The notes under the pieces were generated by a model that did no database searches, was not told where the DNA came from, and saw only the letters and a list, made by a program, of their open reading frames with translations. The translations under genes were made by a program, and so were the position numbers. A stretch of 64,000 nt of DNA. Source: Lysobacterales bacterium. GTDB lineage: Bacteria > Pseudomonadota > Gammaproteobacteria > Xanthomonadales > Marinicellaceae. Below, one piece after another: positions 26,700-37,668 of this stretch; position 1 is the stretch's first letter; every line of letters starts with the position of its first letter. Location of the stretch: NCBI GenBank assembly GCA_026982315.1, contig JALSHI010000050.1, positions 1-64,000 of the forward strand. The letters are read 5' to 3'.

Positions 26700-27647
26700 G
26701 TGAGTAAAAATACATGCCTTGCCGCCCTGATACTGTTCTTATTCATGACCGGCCTTTGGGCCAGCGAATCGCCATTGTCCACCATCGAAAACATGCGCAA
26801 TCGGCACGAACAGTCAAAAGCCTTCCAGCAGTATTTTATTCACAACATACAGCCCCAGTTGACTGCCCCGCAGACGCAACCCATTGATAAACAACGCCTG
26901 TCCAGTTTACTGAAAGACATCGAAATCATCGCCTTTTATACACAGGATAAAAAAATAGCCCGGGCACACCTGGACCTGTTTCAGAAGGCTTACAAGCAGG
27001 GACTGACTAACACGGATAATACCCTTAGGGCCTACGGCACACTGCTCTACAATCGGCTTTTTTCTGAGGCAGAGGGATTTTACCGCGCCCATCCAGGCAG
27101 CGGCCTCTCCCCGCCGCCGGTTATCATAACGCGGCCAATAAGCACCTTTGAGAACGGCACTGTGACTATTTATTTTCCAGCGCACAACCAACCAAACACC
27201 TTTGAAGAAAAAGCCATTAACCCGTTACAAGGAAGCTTCCTGCTTGTGCTGGCTCACCCGCTGTGCCATTTTTGTTTTCGCGCGGCCACCGCAATTGGCC
27301 AGAATGCTGACCTGGTGGCATTCATGAAGCAACACGCATTGTGGCTAAGCCCGCCGGACGCCAATTTGAGCTGGCAAGCATTCAATCAATGGAATCAACG
27401 GTTTCCGTACGCCCGGATTAAAGTCATCAAATACCTGAGAGACTTTCCATTACTGACCTCATGGGGCACACCCACTTTTTATGTGGTAAGCAATGGTCAA
27501 ATCGTTGATAAACTGGTCGGCTGGCCAGATGCGGCCCAGCTTCAGAAGCTCAAGCGTTTAATCCAAAAGCACTTCCCGAAAGCCGCTCCCGCTCGTGACC
27601 CTCAATCTTATTCCATCAAGGCAGAGACGAACTCTGCGGCGTTATAA
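26700..27647 (+). CDS. Exported thioredoxin-fold protein with CHFC motif
   Basis: A 315-residue protein with a signal peptide (1-22, ending WAS), a helical N-terminal half (about 25-135) and a C-terminal thioredoxin fold. The redox motif C189-HF-C192 lies after a beta strand (LLVLAHPLCHFC), and the cis-proline is P258 in WGTPTFYV, so a thiol-disulfide exchange role in the periplasm is well supported. It is not a plain DsbA or DsbC: the N-terminal half is unfamiliar. GTG 26700 follows AGAGAAGTCCA. It lies 90 bases after the six-cysteine protein, in line with a two-gene unit. The last 13 codons overlap the 3' end of ftsY on the other strand. Confidence 0.75.
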   Translation: MSKNTCLAALILFLFMTGLWASESPLSTIENMRNRHEQSKAFQQYFIHNIQPQLTAPQTQPIDKQRLSSLLKDIEIIAFYTQDKKIARAHLDLFQKAYKQGLTNTDNTLRAYGTLLYNRLFSEAEGFYRAHPGSGLSPPPVIITRPISTFENGTVTIYFPAHNQPNTFEEKAINPLQGSFLLVLAHPLCHFCFRAATAIGQNADLVAFMKQHALWLSPPDANLSWQAFNQWNQRFPYARIKVIKYLRDFPLLTSWGTPTFYVVSNGQIVDKLVGWPDAAQLQKLKRLIQKHFPKAAPARDPQSYSIKAETNSAAL

Positions 27648-28672
27648 GGTTTCAAATCGCCGGACTTTTCACCCACGCCGATAAAGCGCACCGGCAGGCC
27701 AAATTCCCACGCCAGGTTGAACAGCACGCCGCCTTTGGCGGTGCCATCCAGCTTGGTAATCACTATGCCGGTCAGATCCACGGCTTTGTTGAACTCCCGT
27801 ACCTGGGCAATGGCGTTCTGGCCAGTGCCGCCATCCACCACAATGAGGGTTTCATGCGGTGCAGCCGGATCGGCTTTTTTCATTACCCGATTGATTTTTT
27901 CCAGCTCGCCCATCAGGTTGGACTGAGTATGCAGGCGGCCGGCGGTGTCCGCAATCAGCACATCCACGCCTCGGGCCTTGGCCGCCGACATGGCATCGAA
28001 GATCACCGAGGCCGAGTCTGCGCCGGTGGCCTGGGCGATCACCGGAATGCCTTCGCGCTCGCCCCAGGTTTTAAGTTGCTCCACGGCGGCGGCGCGAAAA
28101 GTGTCGCCCGCTGCCAGCATGACCGATTTGCCCTGCGCTTTGAAACGCCGCGCCAGCTTGGCAATGGTGGTGGTTTTGCCCACACCATTGACACCGGTGA
28201 CCAGAATCACAAAAGGCTTGTGGTTTTCATCAATGGTCAGGGGCTTTTCCACCCGGGCGGCCAGTTGCTGTAATTGCTCCCGAAGCGCCGCCGAAACTGC
28301 CTGGGCATCATCCAGTTGGCGGCGCTTCACAGCACGGGCGACATTGTCGATAATTTCCGTGGTGGCTGTGGCGCCCACATCCGCCATCAGCAAGGTGGTT
28401 TCCAGTTCCTCCAGCAAGTCTTCGTCAATTTTTTTGCGGACTGAAAACAGTTGCTTGAATTTTTTGCCAAAGCCTGCCCGGCTTTTATCCAGTTGTTGGG
28501 CCAGTTCGGCAGATGGTGGCGAGTCATCGCTCCGAGAGGCTTGTTGAGGTGAAGGTGACGAAGTCACAGCCTTGTTTTCAGAAATAGGGGCATCATCCGG
28601 TTTTTTCTCAGGCGCCTGGGGCGATTGTTCAGCCGCCGCGGCTTGTTTGTTTTTCTTCAGGAACTTAAACAT
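27608..28672 (-). CDS. ftsY: Signal recognition particle receptor FtsY
   Basis: SRP receptor GTPase that brings ribosome-nascent chain complexes to the SecYEG translocon. The 354-residue product has a short acidic/glutamine-rich A domain (1-65), the N domain (about 70-145) and the G domain with G1 GVNGVGKTT (160-168), DTAGR and [10 protein letters not shown]. It ends with the typical [24 protein letters not shown] 28672 (MFKFLKKNK) is the normal start. The usual ftsYEX order is not kept: the next gene is the accessory thioredoxin-fold gene, which overlaps the 3' end by 40 bases. Confidence 0.96.
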   Translation of the reverse strand: MFKFLKKNKQAAAAEQSPQAPEKKPDDAPISENKAVTSSPSPQQASRSDDSPPSAELAQQLDKSRAGFGKKFKQLFSVRKKIDEDLLEELETTLLMADVGATATTEIIDNVARAVKRRQLDDAQAVSAALREQLQQLAARVEKPLTIDENHKPFVILVTGVNGVGKTTTIAKLARRFKAQGKSVMLAAGDTFRAAAVEQLKTWGEREGIPVIAQATGADSASVIFDAMSAAKARGVDVLIADTAGRLHTQSNLMGELEKINRVMKKADPAAPHETLIVVDGGTGQNAIAQVREFNKAVDLTGIVITKLDGTAKGGVLFNLAWEFGLPVRFIGVGEKSGDLKPYNAAEFVSALME

Positions 28673-28802
28673 TTCATTCACGTCCTTAAATGAGACTTGC
28701 TACAATAGACAGCTGGCATTGTAATGGTTCCCGGGCTTTTCTGAAACCCGGGCCGCGAGCCAGTCGCCTTGCCCCAAGGCCTGTTGCCGGATGATTTTCC
28801 GT

Positions 28803-30173
<1,371 letters not shown>

Positions 30174-30175
30174 AC

Positions 30176-31849
30176 ATGATGAATAAACTGGTTTGTCTGC
30201 TGCTGGCTGTGTTCAGTTTCACAAGCGCTGCCCAACCGCCCCGCAAGGCCGCCATTGCCTCGGCCCACTTTCTGGCCACCGAAGCCGGCCATGAGATTCT
30301 TGCCAAAGGCGGCAATGCCTTTGATGCAGCCGTGGCAGTCAGCGCCGTTTTATCCGTGGTAGAGCCACAGAGCTCTGGGCTGGGCGGCGGCGGTTTTTAT
30401 CTATTGCACCGCGCCAGCGACGGCAAACAGGTTATGCTGGATGCCCGCGAGGAGGCCCCGCAAGCGGCGCATCGTGACATGTACCTGGACACAAACGGCC
30501 AGGTGGTGCGCGACTGGCTGCTGAACGGCCCCAAAGCCGCCGGTATTCCCGGATTACCGGCGGGACTGGTGCACCTCAACCGCCATTATGGCCGTCTGTC
30601 CCTGGCTGAAGATCTGGCGCCGGCCATTCGCATCGCCGAACAAGGCTTCCCGGCTTACCCCCGGTATGTGGAAGCCATCAAGCGAAAAATTGATGTTATC
30701 CGCCGCTATCCAGCCAGTCAAAAAGCCTTTCTCATCAATGGCCGGGTGCCGAAAGTGGGGGACATTATCCGCAGACCGGATCTGGCCAAAACCCTTAAAG
30801 CCATAGCCCGTAAGGGGCGGGCCGGATTCTACCAAGGCCCGGTGGCACGTAAACTGGTCAAAGCAAGCCGCAAACATGGCGGCATCTGGACACGTGAAGA
30901 TTTGAAAAAATATCAGGTCAAGGAACGCGCACCCATTATCACCACCTATGGCGGCAAAACCCTGGTCACAGCACCGCCACCGTCTTCCGGCGGTATTGCC
31001 CTGGCCACCATGTTGAATATTTTATCGGCCTGGGATTTGAAAAAAATGGCCAAAACCGATCCGGCCAAACGGGTTCACCTGACGGTAGAGGCCATGCGCC
31101 GGGCCTATCGCGACCGCAGCGTTTATCTGGGCGATCCGGACTTTGTGGACATTCCCGTCAAACGCCTGATTCACCCCTATTACGCCGATGGCCTGCGCGC
31201 CAGCATCCGCGACGACAAGGCCATGCCCAGTAACTTGCTGCCGGGCCTGAAACACGCTCCTCAGGGCAATCACACCACCCATTTTTCCATTATCGACAAA
31301 GAAGGCAATCTGGTTTCTGCCACGCTGACAGTCAACACCAGCCTGGCCTCGGGCTTTGTGGCCGCAGGCACCGGCGTTTTGTTCAATAACGAAATGGATG
31401 ATTTTTCCGCCAAACCCGGCCAGCCCAATGCCTACGGCCTGATTGGTGGCGAAGCCAATGCCATTGCGCCGGGCAAACGCCCCTTGTCGAGCATGACACC
31501 CACCTTTGTCATGGGGCCGGATGACGTGGCCGTGCTGGGCACCCCCGGCGGCAGCCGCATCATTACCATGGTGCTGCTGGGCATTCTGGATTTCTATGAC
31601 GGCCATGGCCCCGCATCGTGGGTGAGCCTGCCACGCTATCATCATCAATATTTGCCTGATGCCATTTATCTGGAGCCCAACGCCCTCAATACGGACATTG
31701 TCAAACAACTGGAGCAACGCGGCCACCGCGTGGTGCGCATGAGCCACCCCTGGGGCTTTATGAACGCCACCTGGTGGGATAAACACAGCGGCCAGACCAA
31801 AGCCGCCAGCGACCCGCGCTGGACCACCGGCAAGGGCGAAGTCAAATGA
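30176..31849 (+). CDS. ggt: Gamma-glutamyltransferase
   Basis: N-terminal-nucleophile hydrolase that cleaves glutathione and other gamma-glutamyl compounds in the periplasm. The 557-residue precursor has a signal peptide (1-18, ending TSA) and self-cleaves before T368 in HTTHFSIID to give the large and small subunits. The small subunit keeps the conserved NNEMDDF and GGSRI stretches (PLSSMTPTFV, GTPGGSRI). Two adjacent ATG codons (30176, 30179) can serve; the signal peptide fits either. It directly follows the ferredoxin gene and could share its transcript. Confidence 0.95.
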   Translation: MMNKLVCLLLAVFSFTSAAQPPRKAAIASAHFLATEAGHEILAKGGNAFDAAVAVSAVLSVVEPQSSGLGGGGFYLLHRASDGKQVMLDAREEAPQAAHRDMYLDTNGQVVRDWLLNGPKAAGIPGLPAGLVHLNRHYGRLSLAEDLAPAIRIAEQGFPAYPRYVEAIKRKIDVIRRYPASQKAFLINGRVPKVGDIIRRPDLAKTLKAIARKGRAGFYQGPVARKLVKASRKHGGIWTREDLKKYQVKERAPIITTYGGKTLVTAPPPSSGGIALATMLNILSAWDLKKMAKTDPAKRVHLTVEAMRRAYRDRSVYLGDPDFVDIPVKRLIHPYYADGLRASIRDDKAMPSNLLPGLKHAPQGNHTTHFSIIDKEGNLVSATLTVNTSLASGFVAAGTGVLFNNEMDDFSAKPGQPNAYGLIGGEANAIAPGKRPLSSMTPTFVMGPDDVAVLGTPGGSRIITMVLLGILDFYDGHGPASWVSLPRYHHQYLPDAIYLEPNALNTDIVKQLEQRGHRVVRMSHPWGFMNATWWDKHSGQTKAASDPRWTTGKGEVK

Positions 31850-31901
31850 TATGGGCACAGGCTCAAGTGCCCCTTAACCGATTTGAAGGTAAAATAAGCC
31901 C

Positions 31902-32747
31902 ATGCGACTGATTTCTCTGGAAGGCAATAGCCAAAAACTCGATGGCGGCGCCATGTTCGGCAATGTCCCCAAGGCGCTCTGGAGCCGCTGGATGCCTGCA
32001 GATGAGCTGAACCGCATTAAAATTGCCTGCCGCTGCCTGCTGATTCAGGACAACCAGGGACGTAATATCCTGCTGGAAACCGGTATCGGCGCTTTTTTTG
32101 AACCCAAATTGCGCGAGCGTTATGGCGTGGAGCCAGAACGCCATGTCTTGCTGGACTCCCTGGCTGAACACGGGCTTGGCCATGAAGACATCGACGCGGT
32201 CATCCTCAGCCACCTGCATTTCGACCATGCCGGTGGCCTGCTTAGCGCCTGGCGCGCCGACAAGGAACCGGAACTGCTGTTTCCAAAAGCCCGTTTCTTC
32301 GTCTCCCGTGATCACTGGAAACGCGCCATGAATCCCCACCCGCGTGACCGGGCCTCTTTTCTGCCCACCCTCAATCAGCAACTGCAGGACACAGGCCGTC
32401 TGGAACTGGTGGATGGCCAGCATCATCCATGGCTGGGACAGGCATTTGCATTTGAATTCACCGAAGGGCATACGCTCGGGCTCATGCATACCACGGTGGG
32501 CAATACCGTATTTTGCGCCGACCTGATTCCCGGCACGGCCTGGATGCATGTCCCTGTTTCCATGGGCTACGACCGCTTTCCCGAGCGCTTGATCGACGAA
32601 AAACGCGAGTTTCTGAAACGCCATCAGGCCGCAGGCCACCACCTGTTTTTCACCCACGACCCGGCCTACGCCACAGCCGCTATCGGACTGGACAATGGCC
32701 GCTATGTGCCCATCACCCCGGAAACAGCCATTAACCAGGAGATTTGA
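31902..32747 (+). CDS. MBL-fold metallo-hydrolase
   Basis: A 281-residue metallo-beta-lactamase superfamily enzyme. The metal site is H104-LH-FDH109 (HLHFDHAGG), with further ligands in FTEGHTLG, FCADLIPG and FFTHD. The layout resembles the lactonase/quinolone-degrading side of the superfamily (AiiA/YtnP-like), but the substrate is not predictable. No signal peptide, so cytoplasmic. It lies 52 bases after ggt, and its stop overlaps the ribosome site of the MAPEG gene, so the run ggt-MBL-MAPEG may be one operon. Confidence 0.86.
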   Translation: MRLISLEGNSQKLDGGAMFGNVPKALWSRWMPADELNRIKIACRCLLIQDNQGRNILLETGIGAFFEPKLRERYGVEPERHVLLDSLAEHGLGHEDIDAVILSHLHFDHAGGLLSAWRADKEPELLFPKARFFVSRDHWKRAMNPHPRDRASFLPTLNQQLQDTGRLELVDGQHHPWLGQAFAFEFTEGHTLGLMHTTVGNTVFCADLIPGTAWMHVPVSMGYDRFPERLIDEKREFLKRHQAAGHHLFFTHDPAYATAAIGLDNGRYVPITPETAINQEI

Positions 32748-32748
32748 C

Positions 32749-33156
32749 ATGCCTGTGGCCATTACTGCCTTTTATGCCGCCTTGCTGGCCCTACTGTATG
32801 TAACACTCAGCCTGAAAGTGGCGTTTTTTCGCAAAAACCAGCGTGTGGGCCTGGGCGATGGCGGTAACACACAGGCCCGGCGACTCATTCGCGCCCATGG
32901 CAATGCCAGCGAATATATTCCCATCGTACTGATCTTAATGGGCCTTTATGAACTCAATGGCGGCCATACCATGCTCTTACATGGCGCAGGCAGTACTTTT
33001 TTTGTTGCCCGCATGCTGCATGCCTATGGCCTGGTCAACAGCGCCGGGGCTTCTGCCGCGCGTTTCATCGGCGCGACCTTGACCTTTGTCTGTCTGACTG
33101 GGCTGGCCGTGCTCAATGGGTTGCAGTCACTGTCTCAATTACTTTCACTAAACTGA
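32749..33156 (+). CDS. MAPEG family membrane protein
   Basis: A 135-residue protein with four hydrophobic helices (about 3-22, 50-70, 75-95, 110-130), like the membrane-associated proteins in eicosanoid and glutathione metabolism. The signature ARRLIRAHGNASEYIPIVLILMG places the conserved arginine, asparagine and glutamate at the glutathione site. ATG 32749 starts directly at the TGA of the MBL gene. With ggt two genes upstream, a shared link to glutathione is possible but only inferred. Confidence 0.9.
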   Translation: MPVAITAFYAALLALLYVTLSLKVAFFRKNQRVGLGDGGNTQARRLIRAHGNASEYIPIVLILMGLYELNGGHTMLLHGAGSTFFVARMLHAYGLVNSAGASAARFIGATLTFVCLTGLAVLNGLQSLSQLLSLN

Positions 33157-33179
33157 TTACCTGACTTTTACACACTATC

Positions 33180-34823
33180 ATGACAAATAAATCATCATTC
33201 TCTTTTGGCCTGTTGTTGATAACGGGCCTGGGCTTTTCTGCCATCAGTCTGAATGCGGATAGCCAGCTGGTAACCGCCACATCCCAGCAGCAATTACTGA
33301 GCCCTGACCAATGGTACCAGCAAGGCCAGAAAACAGCCCACAGGCTCAGTGCCGGCGACTCCTTTCCTGTCACCGGGAAAAATATCATTCTGTTTATTGG
33401 CGATGGCATGAGTATCAGCACCATCACCGCTGCGCGCATCCTGGCCGGCCAGCAAAAAGGCGGGTTTGGCGAGGAAAACACGCTGGTGTTTGAACGTTTT
33501 CCCCACACCGCCCTGGCCAAAACCTACAATACCAACCAGCAAACACCGGATTCAGCCGGCACCATGAGCGCCATAATGACCGGTGTCAAAACCAAAGCCG
33601 GAGTCATCGCCATGGACGGCGAAGTGTTGCTGGGTGATTGTGAGTCTGGCAAGGGCCACGAAGCGCCAACCCTGCTGGAGCGGGCCGAAACCGCCGGAAT
33701 GAATACCGGCGTGGTCACCACCGCCCGCCTCACCCATGCCACGCCAGCGGCCACCTATGCCCACAGTGTCATGCGCGATTGGGAAAGCGATGCCGATATC
33801 CCCAAAAGCGAACGCGCCAAAGGCTGCCGGGACATTGCCCGGCAACTCATCGAGTTTCCTTTTGGTGATGGCCTGGAAGTGGCTCTGGGCGGCGGCCGTC
33901 GTAACTTTTTGCCCCGCTCAATGCCCGACCCGGAATATCCGCAGCAACAGGGTAAACGTCTGGATGGCCGGAACCTGATGGACGAATGGCAAAAGCAGCG
34001 CCCACATGCGGCCAGTGTATGGAATAAAAAGCAGTTCGACGCCATTAACCCTGAACAAACCCGGCACCTGCTGGGCCTGTTTGAGCCAAAACACATGCAA
34101 TACGAGCATGATCGCCCCAATGACACAGGCGGCGAACCGGCCCTGCATGAAATGACCGCCAAGGCCCTGGATATTCTGCAGGCCGATGGCAAGCCGTTTT
34201 TCCTGATGGTGGAAGCCGGCCGTATCGATCATGCACACCACGCCGGAAACGCCTACCGGGCGCTGACCGATACCATTGAGCTGGACCGCGCCGTGGCCAC
34301 AGCCCTGAAAAAAGTCGACCTCAACAACACGTTGATTATCGTCACTGCCGACCATTCCCACACCTTCAATATGGCCGGCTACCCCCAGCGCGGCAATCCC
34401 ATTCTCGGCAAAGTCATGCATAATGACAAACACGGCCAGCCCGCCCATATCATGATGCGCGACGCCCAGAACAAACCTTACACCACGCTTGGCTATCAAA
34501 ATGGCCCAGGCTACATTAATGGCGATCAACGCCCGGATTTGACCCATGTGGACACCGAAGCCCCCGATTACAAGCAAGCCGCAGCCATTCCGCTTCATTC
34601 AGAAACCCACAGTGGGGAGGACGTGGCGGTATTCGCCAATGGCGCTGGCAGCCAAGGCGTGCACGGGGTGTTTGAGCAAAATGTGCTTTACCATTTGATG
34701 CTCCAAAGCCACCCGGAAATCCTCGGCATTGATCATACCCTGCAACAACTGGAAGGCCAGCGCAGTTTATCGGCACTGAAGAATATCGATCAACTCATCA
34801 AGACCCGACAGCCGAAGTCATGA
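33180..34823 (+). CDS. Alkaline phosphatase
   Basis: A periplasmic or secreted alkaline phosphatase of 547 residues. A signal-like N-terminus (1-26) is followed by the metal motif LFIGDGMS (D75), the nucleophile S125 in TPDSAGTMSA, and the metal ligands EAGRIDHAHH and TADHSHTF. Length exceeds that of E. coli PhoA because of insertions between these motifs, as in the PhoA2 and eukaryote-like types. The ATGA overlap with trmH (34820-34823) couples two functionally unrelated genes. No pho box was identified in the short upstream gap (23 bases). Confidence 0.92.
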   Translation: MTNKSSFSFGLLLITGLGFSAISLNADSQLVTATSQQQLLSPDQWYQQGQKTAHRLSAGDSFPVTGKNIILFIGDGMSISTITAARILAGQQKGGFGEENTLVFERFPHTALAKTYNTNQQTPDSAGTMSAIMTGVKTKAGVIAMDGEVLLGDCESGKGHEAPTLLERAETAGMNTGVVTTARLTHATPAATYAHSVMRDWESDADIPKSERAKGCRDIARQLIEFPFGDGLEVALGGGRRNFLPRSMPDPEYPQQQGKRLDGRNLMDEWQKQRPHAASVWNKKQFDAINPEQTRHLLGLFEPKHMQYEHDRPNDTGGEPALHEMTAKALDILQADGKPFFLMVEAGRIDHAHHAGNAYRALTDTIELDRAVATALKKVDLNNTLIIVTADHSHTFNMAGYPQRGNPILGKVMHNDKHGQPAHIMMRDAQNKPYTTLGYQNGPGYINGDQRPDLTHVDTEAPDYKQAAAIPLHSETHSGEDVAVFANGAGSQGVHGVFEQNVLYHLMLQSHPEILGIDHTLQQLEGQRSLSALKNIDQLIKTRQPKS

Positions 34824-35491
34824 CACCGCAACGGTTCGCACTGATTCAGTCCGTACTGGCCCGCCGCCAGCCGGATTTGACGGTTGTCATGGACGGCGTG
34901 CATAAGCCACACAACCTCAACGCCATTATTCGCTCCTGTGACGCCGTGGGCGTGCTGGAGGCCCATTATGTGCCGGTCACAGGAGGCTATGAACCGTTAA
35001 ACCACTATGCCAAGGGCGCGCAAAAATGGGTTCGCACGCACGAACACGCCAGCTTCAGCGAAGCCGCAAAAACACTAAAAGAACGGGGGTTTCAATTATT
35101 GGCGGCGCATTTGTCCGCCACAGCCGTGGATTACCGGCAAGTGGACTATACACGCCCCACGGCGATTGTCCTTGGTGAAGAACTGCACGGCATTTCGGAA
35201 AAAACCGCGGCACTGGCCGATAAGCACATTGTGATTCCCATGCTGGGCATGACCGAATCCCTGAATGTGTCAGTGGCCGCCGCGGTGATCTTGTTTGAGG
35301 CGCAGAAACAGCGGCTGGCTCACGGCATGTACGAAAACTGCCGCTTGCCAACCCATATCTACCAAAAGCTGCTGTTTGAATGGACATGGCCGGATGTGGC
35401 CCGCCGCTTGCAACAACAGGGCAAACCCTATCCGCCGCTGGATGAAAACGGCAATCTGCTCAATGAGCGCCCCATTCGCTTGCCAGGCTAG
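34820..35491 (+). CDS. trmH: tRNA (guanosine(18)-2'-O)-methyltransferase TrmH
   Basis: SpoU-family enzyme that methylates the 2'-OH of G18 in tRNA. The 223-residue product shows the three trefoil-knot motifs: NLNAIIRSCDAVG with the catalytic arginine, AIVLGEELHG, and MTESLNVSVAAAV. The C-terminal extension (WTWPDVARRLQQQGKPYPPLDENG) is typical of TrmH. Its ATG overlaps the stop of the phosphatase gene. Confidence 0.95.
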   Translation: MTPQRFALIQSVLARRQPDLTVVMDGVHKPHNLNAIIRSCDAVGVLEAHYVPVTGGYEPLNHYAKGAQKWVRTHEHASFSEAAKTLKERGFQLLAAHLSATAVDYRQVDYTRPTAIVLGEELHGISEKTAALADKHIVIPMLGMTESLNVSVAAAVILFEAQKQRLAHGMYENCRLPTHIYQKLLFEWTWPDVARRLQQQGKPYPPLDENGNLLNERPIRLPG

Positions 35492-35547
35492 CCTTCATCT
35501 CCAGTCCACACTCGGAATTGGCAAAATAAAAACCGCGGGGCAACCGT

Positions 35548-35907
35548 CTAGCGGCGGCGGGCTTGCCAATAGGTCCGTAACACCTGATTGGTCAATGCCT
35601 CAACATCAAGATTACGTTGATAGGCCAGCAGTATTTGCTGTTGCTTGTCCCGTTCGAGCTGATCAAAATAACGCCAGGTGGCGCGCTTGTTAAGCACCAG
35701 CCAGTCTTCCAGCTCCTCCACGGTTGTCACTTGTGGACCCGTTTCTGCCATACCGGTTTCCGCAGGCGCTCCTTTGATCGCTGTTGGTTTTTGAATAACA
35801 ACAACAGATTCTTTTTCCACCAGCGGCTTGACAAGAATGTTGCCCCAGACCGTGCTGCTAAAAAGCACAAGTGCCAGGCAAAAGCCAGCCATACGAATGT
35901 TATTCAT
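35548..35907 (-). CDS. Small exported protein of unknown function
   Basis: A 119-residue protein with a signal peptide (1-22, ending VWG), a linker rich in valine, lysine and threonine, and a helical C-terminal half (about 65-119) with aromatic residues (EDWLVLNKRATWRYFDQL). I do not recognise the family. It ends in RRR. It lies between convergent trmH and sbcB with its own upstream gap (228 bases). Coding is supported by the signal peptide and by base composition like that of its neighbours. Confidence 0.6.
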   Translation of the reverse strand: MNNIRMAGFCLALVLFSSTVWGNILVKPLVEKESVVVIQKPTAIKGAPAETGMAETGPQVTTVEELEDWLVLNKRATWRYFDQLERDKQQQILLAYQRNLDVEALTNQVLRTYWQARRR

Positions 35908-36135
35908 GCTGTTTCCCTCCCACAGGAATCAATGGTTAAAAATATCTGGCGCTTATTATCCACCCTGTTTCAGGAAACAAATTTCAACTAATGTGAACTG
36001 GAACTCCCTGTAACATTTGTTATCACACCTGGCGGCAAAACGGCCAAAATGGCTGTGGACCCTCGACATAACGGGGATGGCCACTGACCACTTTTGTCAC
36101 CAACAAAAGGGTTATTGCCAAAATGTGTCAGGCTC

Positions 36136-37626
36136 TCAGATATTATGTTTTTCCTGGAAGGCAGAATCATCCAGTGGCAACCGGGCAACCTTATCCTCGA
36201 ACCATTGAGCCAGGCGATGCAAAATGGCTTGTTTTTTCGCATCACCCCCATGCTGGTGCTGCAAGTCAGCCAGTGTTTTGCGCCACTGAACCAGCCCCGG
36301 GCCGTGCCGCTGCTGCAGACGCTTGGCGCTCTCCTGTATCCAGCGCTCGGTTTCCTCGCCGGTGAGCGTACCCCCCCAGTTCCGGGCCCGGTAGCGCCAG
36401 ACAAGCGCCAGCCATTTGCTATCATCAAAATCCGGCGGAGGCTGAAGCAGGCTGGTCGGGGCGTTTTGCCGCAATTGCGCCAGCAAAAACCGGTCTTTGT
36501 CGGTAGGAAAACCACCGGCATACAGAGCCTCATCCACATCCGGTTGTGGCAAGTCGTCACGGGCAAGCGCATCCTGCACAGTGGCGCGCAGCGATGACGG
36601 CGCCTGACGAATGCGTTGCCAATGCGCCTTGATCGTTTCCCAATTCAGCCCCAGGCGACCCAAATCCACACCTTTGAGCACCCTGTAAGGCGCCAGAACC
36701 GGCGCACGATTGACATGAATTACTTTCAGGGGCACACGCTGATGGCCTTCTGGCAATTCATCCTGGCGCGTAAACACCCGCTCCCGAATGGCGTCGGCAT
36801 CCAGCGATAACAAATCATCCGGGTCATAGGACAAGTCATAGGCAATAACCGCGTTTTGATTGCCCGGCACTGGCGCCAGGGGCAACATGACAGCCAGATG
36901 CCCCCTTTCTGCGGAAATTTTGCCTGAAACATGCACCACTGGCTGCATACGCTGATAATCCAACAAACCAGCTGCTTTCCGCTTGTTGCGTAAATCCAGA
37001 AAATAGGCAAACAGCCGGGGCTGTTTTTGTTTAATCAGACGCGCCAGGGCCACGGTAGCCAGAACATCCGAAACTGCATCGTGCGCAGATTCATGTTGCA
37101 AACCGTTGGCCACAGTCAAGTCCTCCAATTTGAAGCTGGGTCTGCCGTCTTCATGCCGCGGCCACTGAATGCCCTCCGGCCGCAAAGCATAAGTGGCGCG
37201 CACCACATCCAGAATATCCCAGCGGCTGTTGCCATCTTGCCAGTGCCAGCCATAAGGGTCATGCAGATTGCGATAAAGCAGAAAACGAATAAACTCGTCA
37301 TCAAAACGAATATTGTTATAGCCGGCAATACAGGTGTTTGACTGAGCGCGAAAAATATCGTGTATGGCATTGGCGAAATCCGCTTCTTTCAGCCCTTGTG
37401 ATTCACACTGATCCGGCGTGATAGCAGTCATCAGACAACTTTCAGGATTGGGCAAATAATCAAATACCGGCTGGCAAAAGTGTTCATCCGGCTCGCCGAT
37501 GATGTTCAGGTCCATATCCGTACGCACCCCGGCAAACTGGGCGATGCGGTCATAGCGTCTTGTCAGTCCAAAGGTTTCCAGGTCGTACCAATAGAAAGTG
37601 GGCGGGGCAGATTGATCATGACTCAT
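36136..37626 (-). CDS. sbcB: Exodeoxyribonuclease I
   Basis: A 3'-5' exonuclease specific for single-stranded DNA, used in recombination and mismatch repair. The 496-residue product starts with the DEDDh nuclease domain (YDLETFG with D15 and E17, IAGYNNIRFDDEF, and the H/D of HDAVSDV), followed by the SH3-like domain and the C-terminal helical domain that binds SSB. The family length is about 475. Monocistronic, on the minus strand, 42 bases from the DUF368 gene. Confidence 0.96.
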   Translation of the reverse strand: MSHDQSAPPTFYWYDLETFGLTRRYDRIAQFAGVRTDMDLNIIGEPDEHFCQPVFDYLPNPESCLMTAITPDQCESQGLKEADFANAIHDIFRAQSNTCIAGYNNIRFDDEFIRFLLYRNLHDPYGWHWQDGNSRWDILDVVRATYALRPEGIQWPRHEDGRPSFKLEDLTVANGLQHESAHDAVSDVLATVALARLIKQKQPRLFAYFLDLRNKRKAAGLLDYQRMQPVVHVSGKISAERGHLAVMLPLAPVPGNQNAVIAYDLSYDPDDLLSLDADAIRERVFTRQDELPEGHQRVPLKVIHVNRAPVLAPYRVLKGVDLGRLGLNWETIKAHWQRIRQAPSSLRATVQDALARDDLPQPDVDEALYAGGFPTDKDRFLLAQLRQNAPTSLLQPPPDFDDSKWLALVWRYRARNWGGTLTGEETERWIQESAKRLQQRHGPGLVQWRKTLADLQHQHGGDAKKQAILHRLAQWFEDKVARLPLDDSAFQEKHNI

Positions 37627-37668
37627 GGCATTTCTCCGAAAAGCAAGCGGCCAAAAGGGTTCGTGGTT

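Noticed and set aside
26097-27647. Mobile element or toxin-antitoxin unit
   Set aside because: No transposase, integrase, terminal repeats or antitoxin-like gene; both products are exported.
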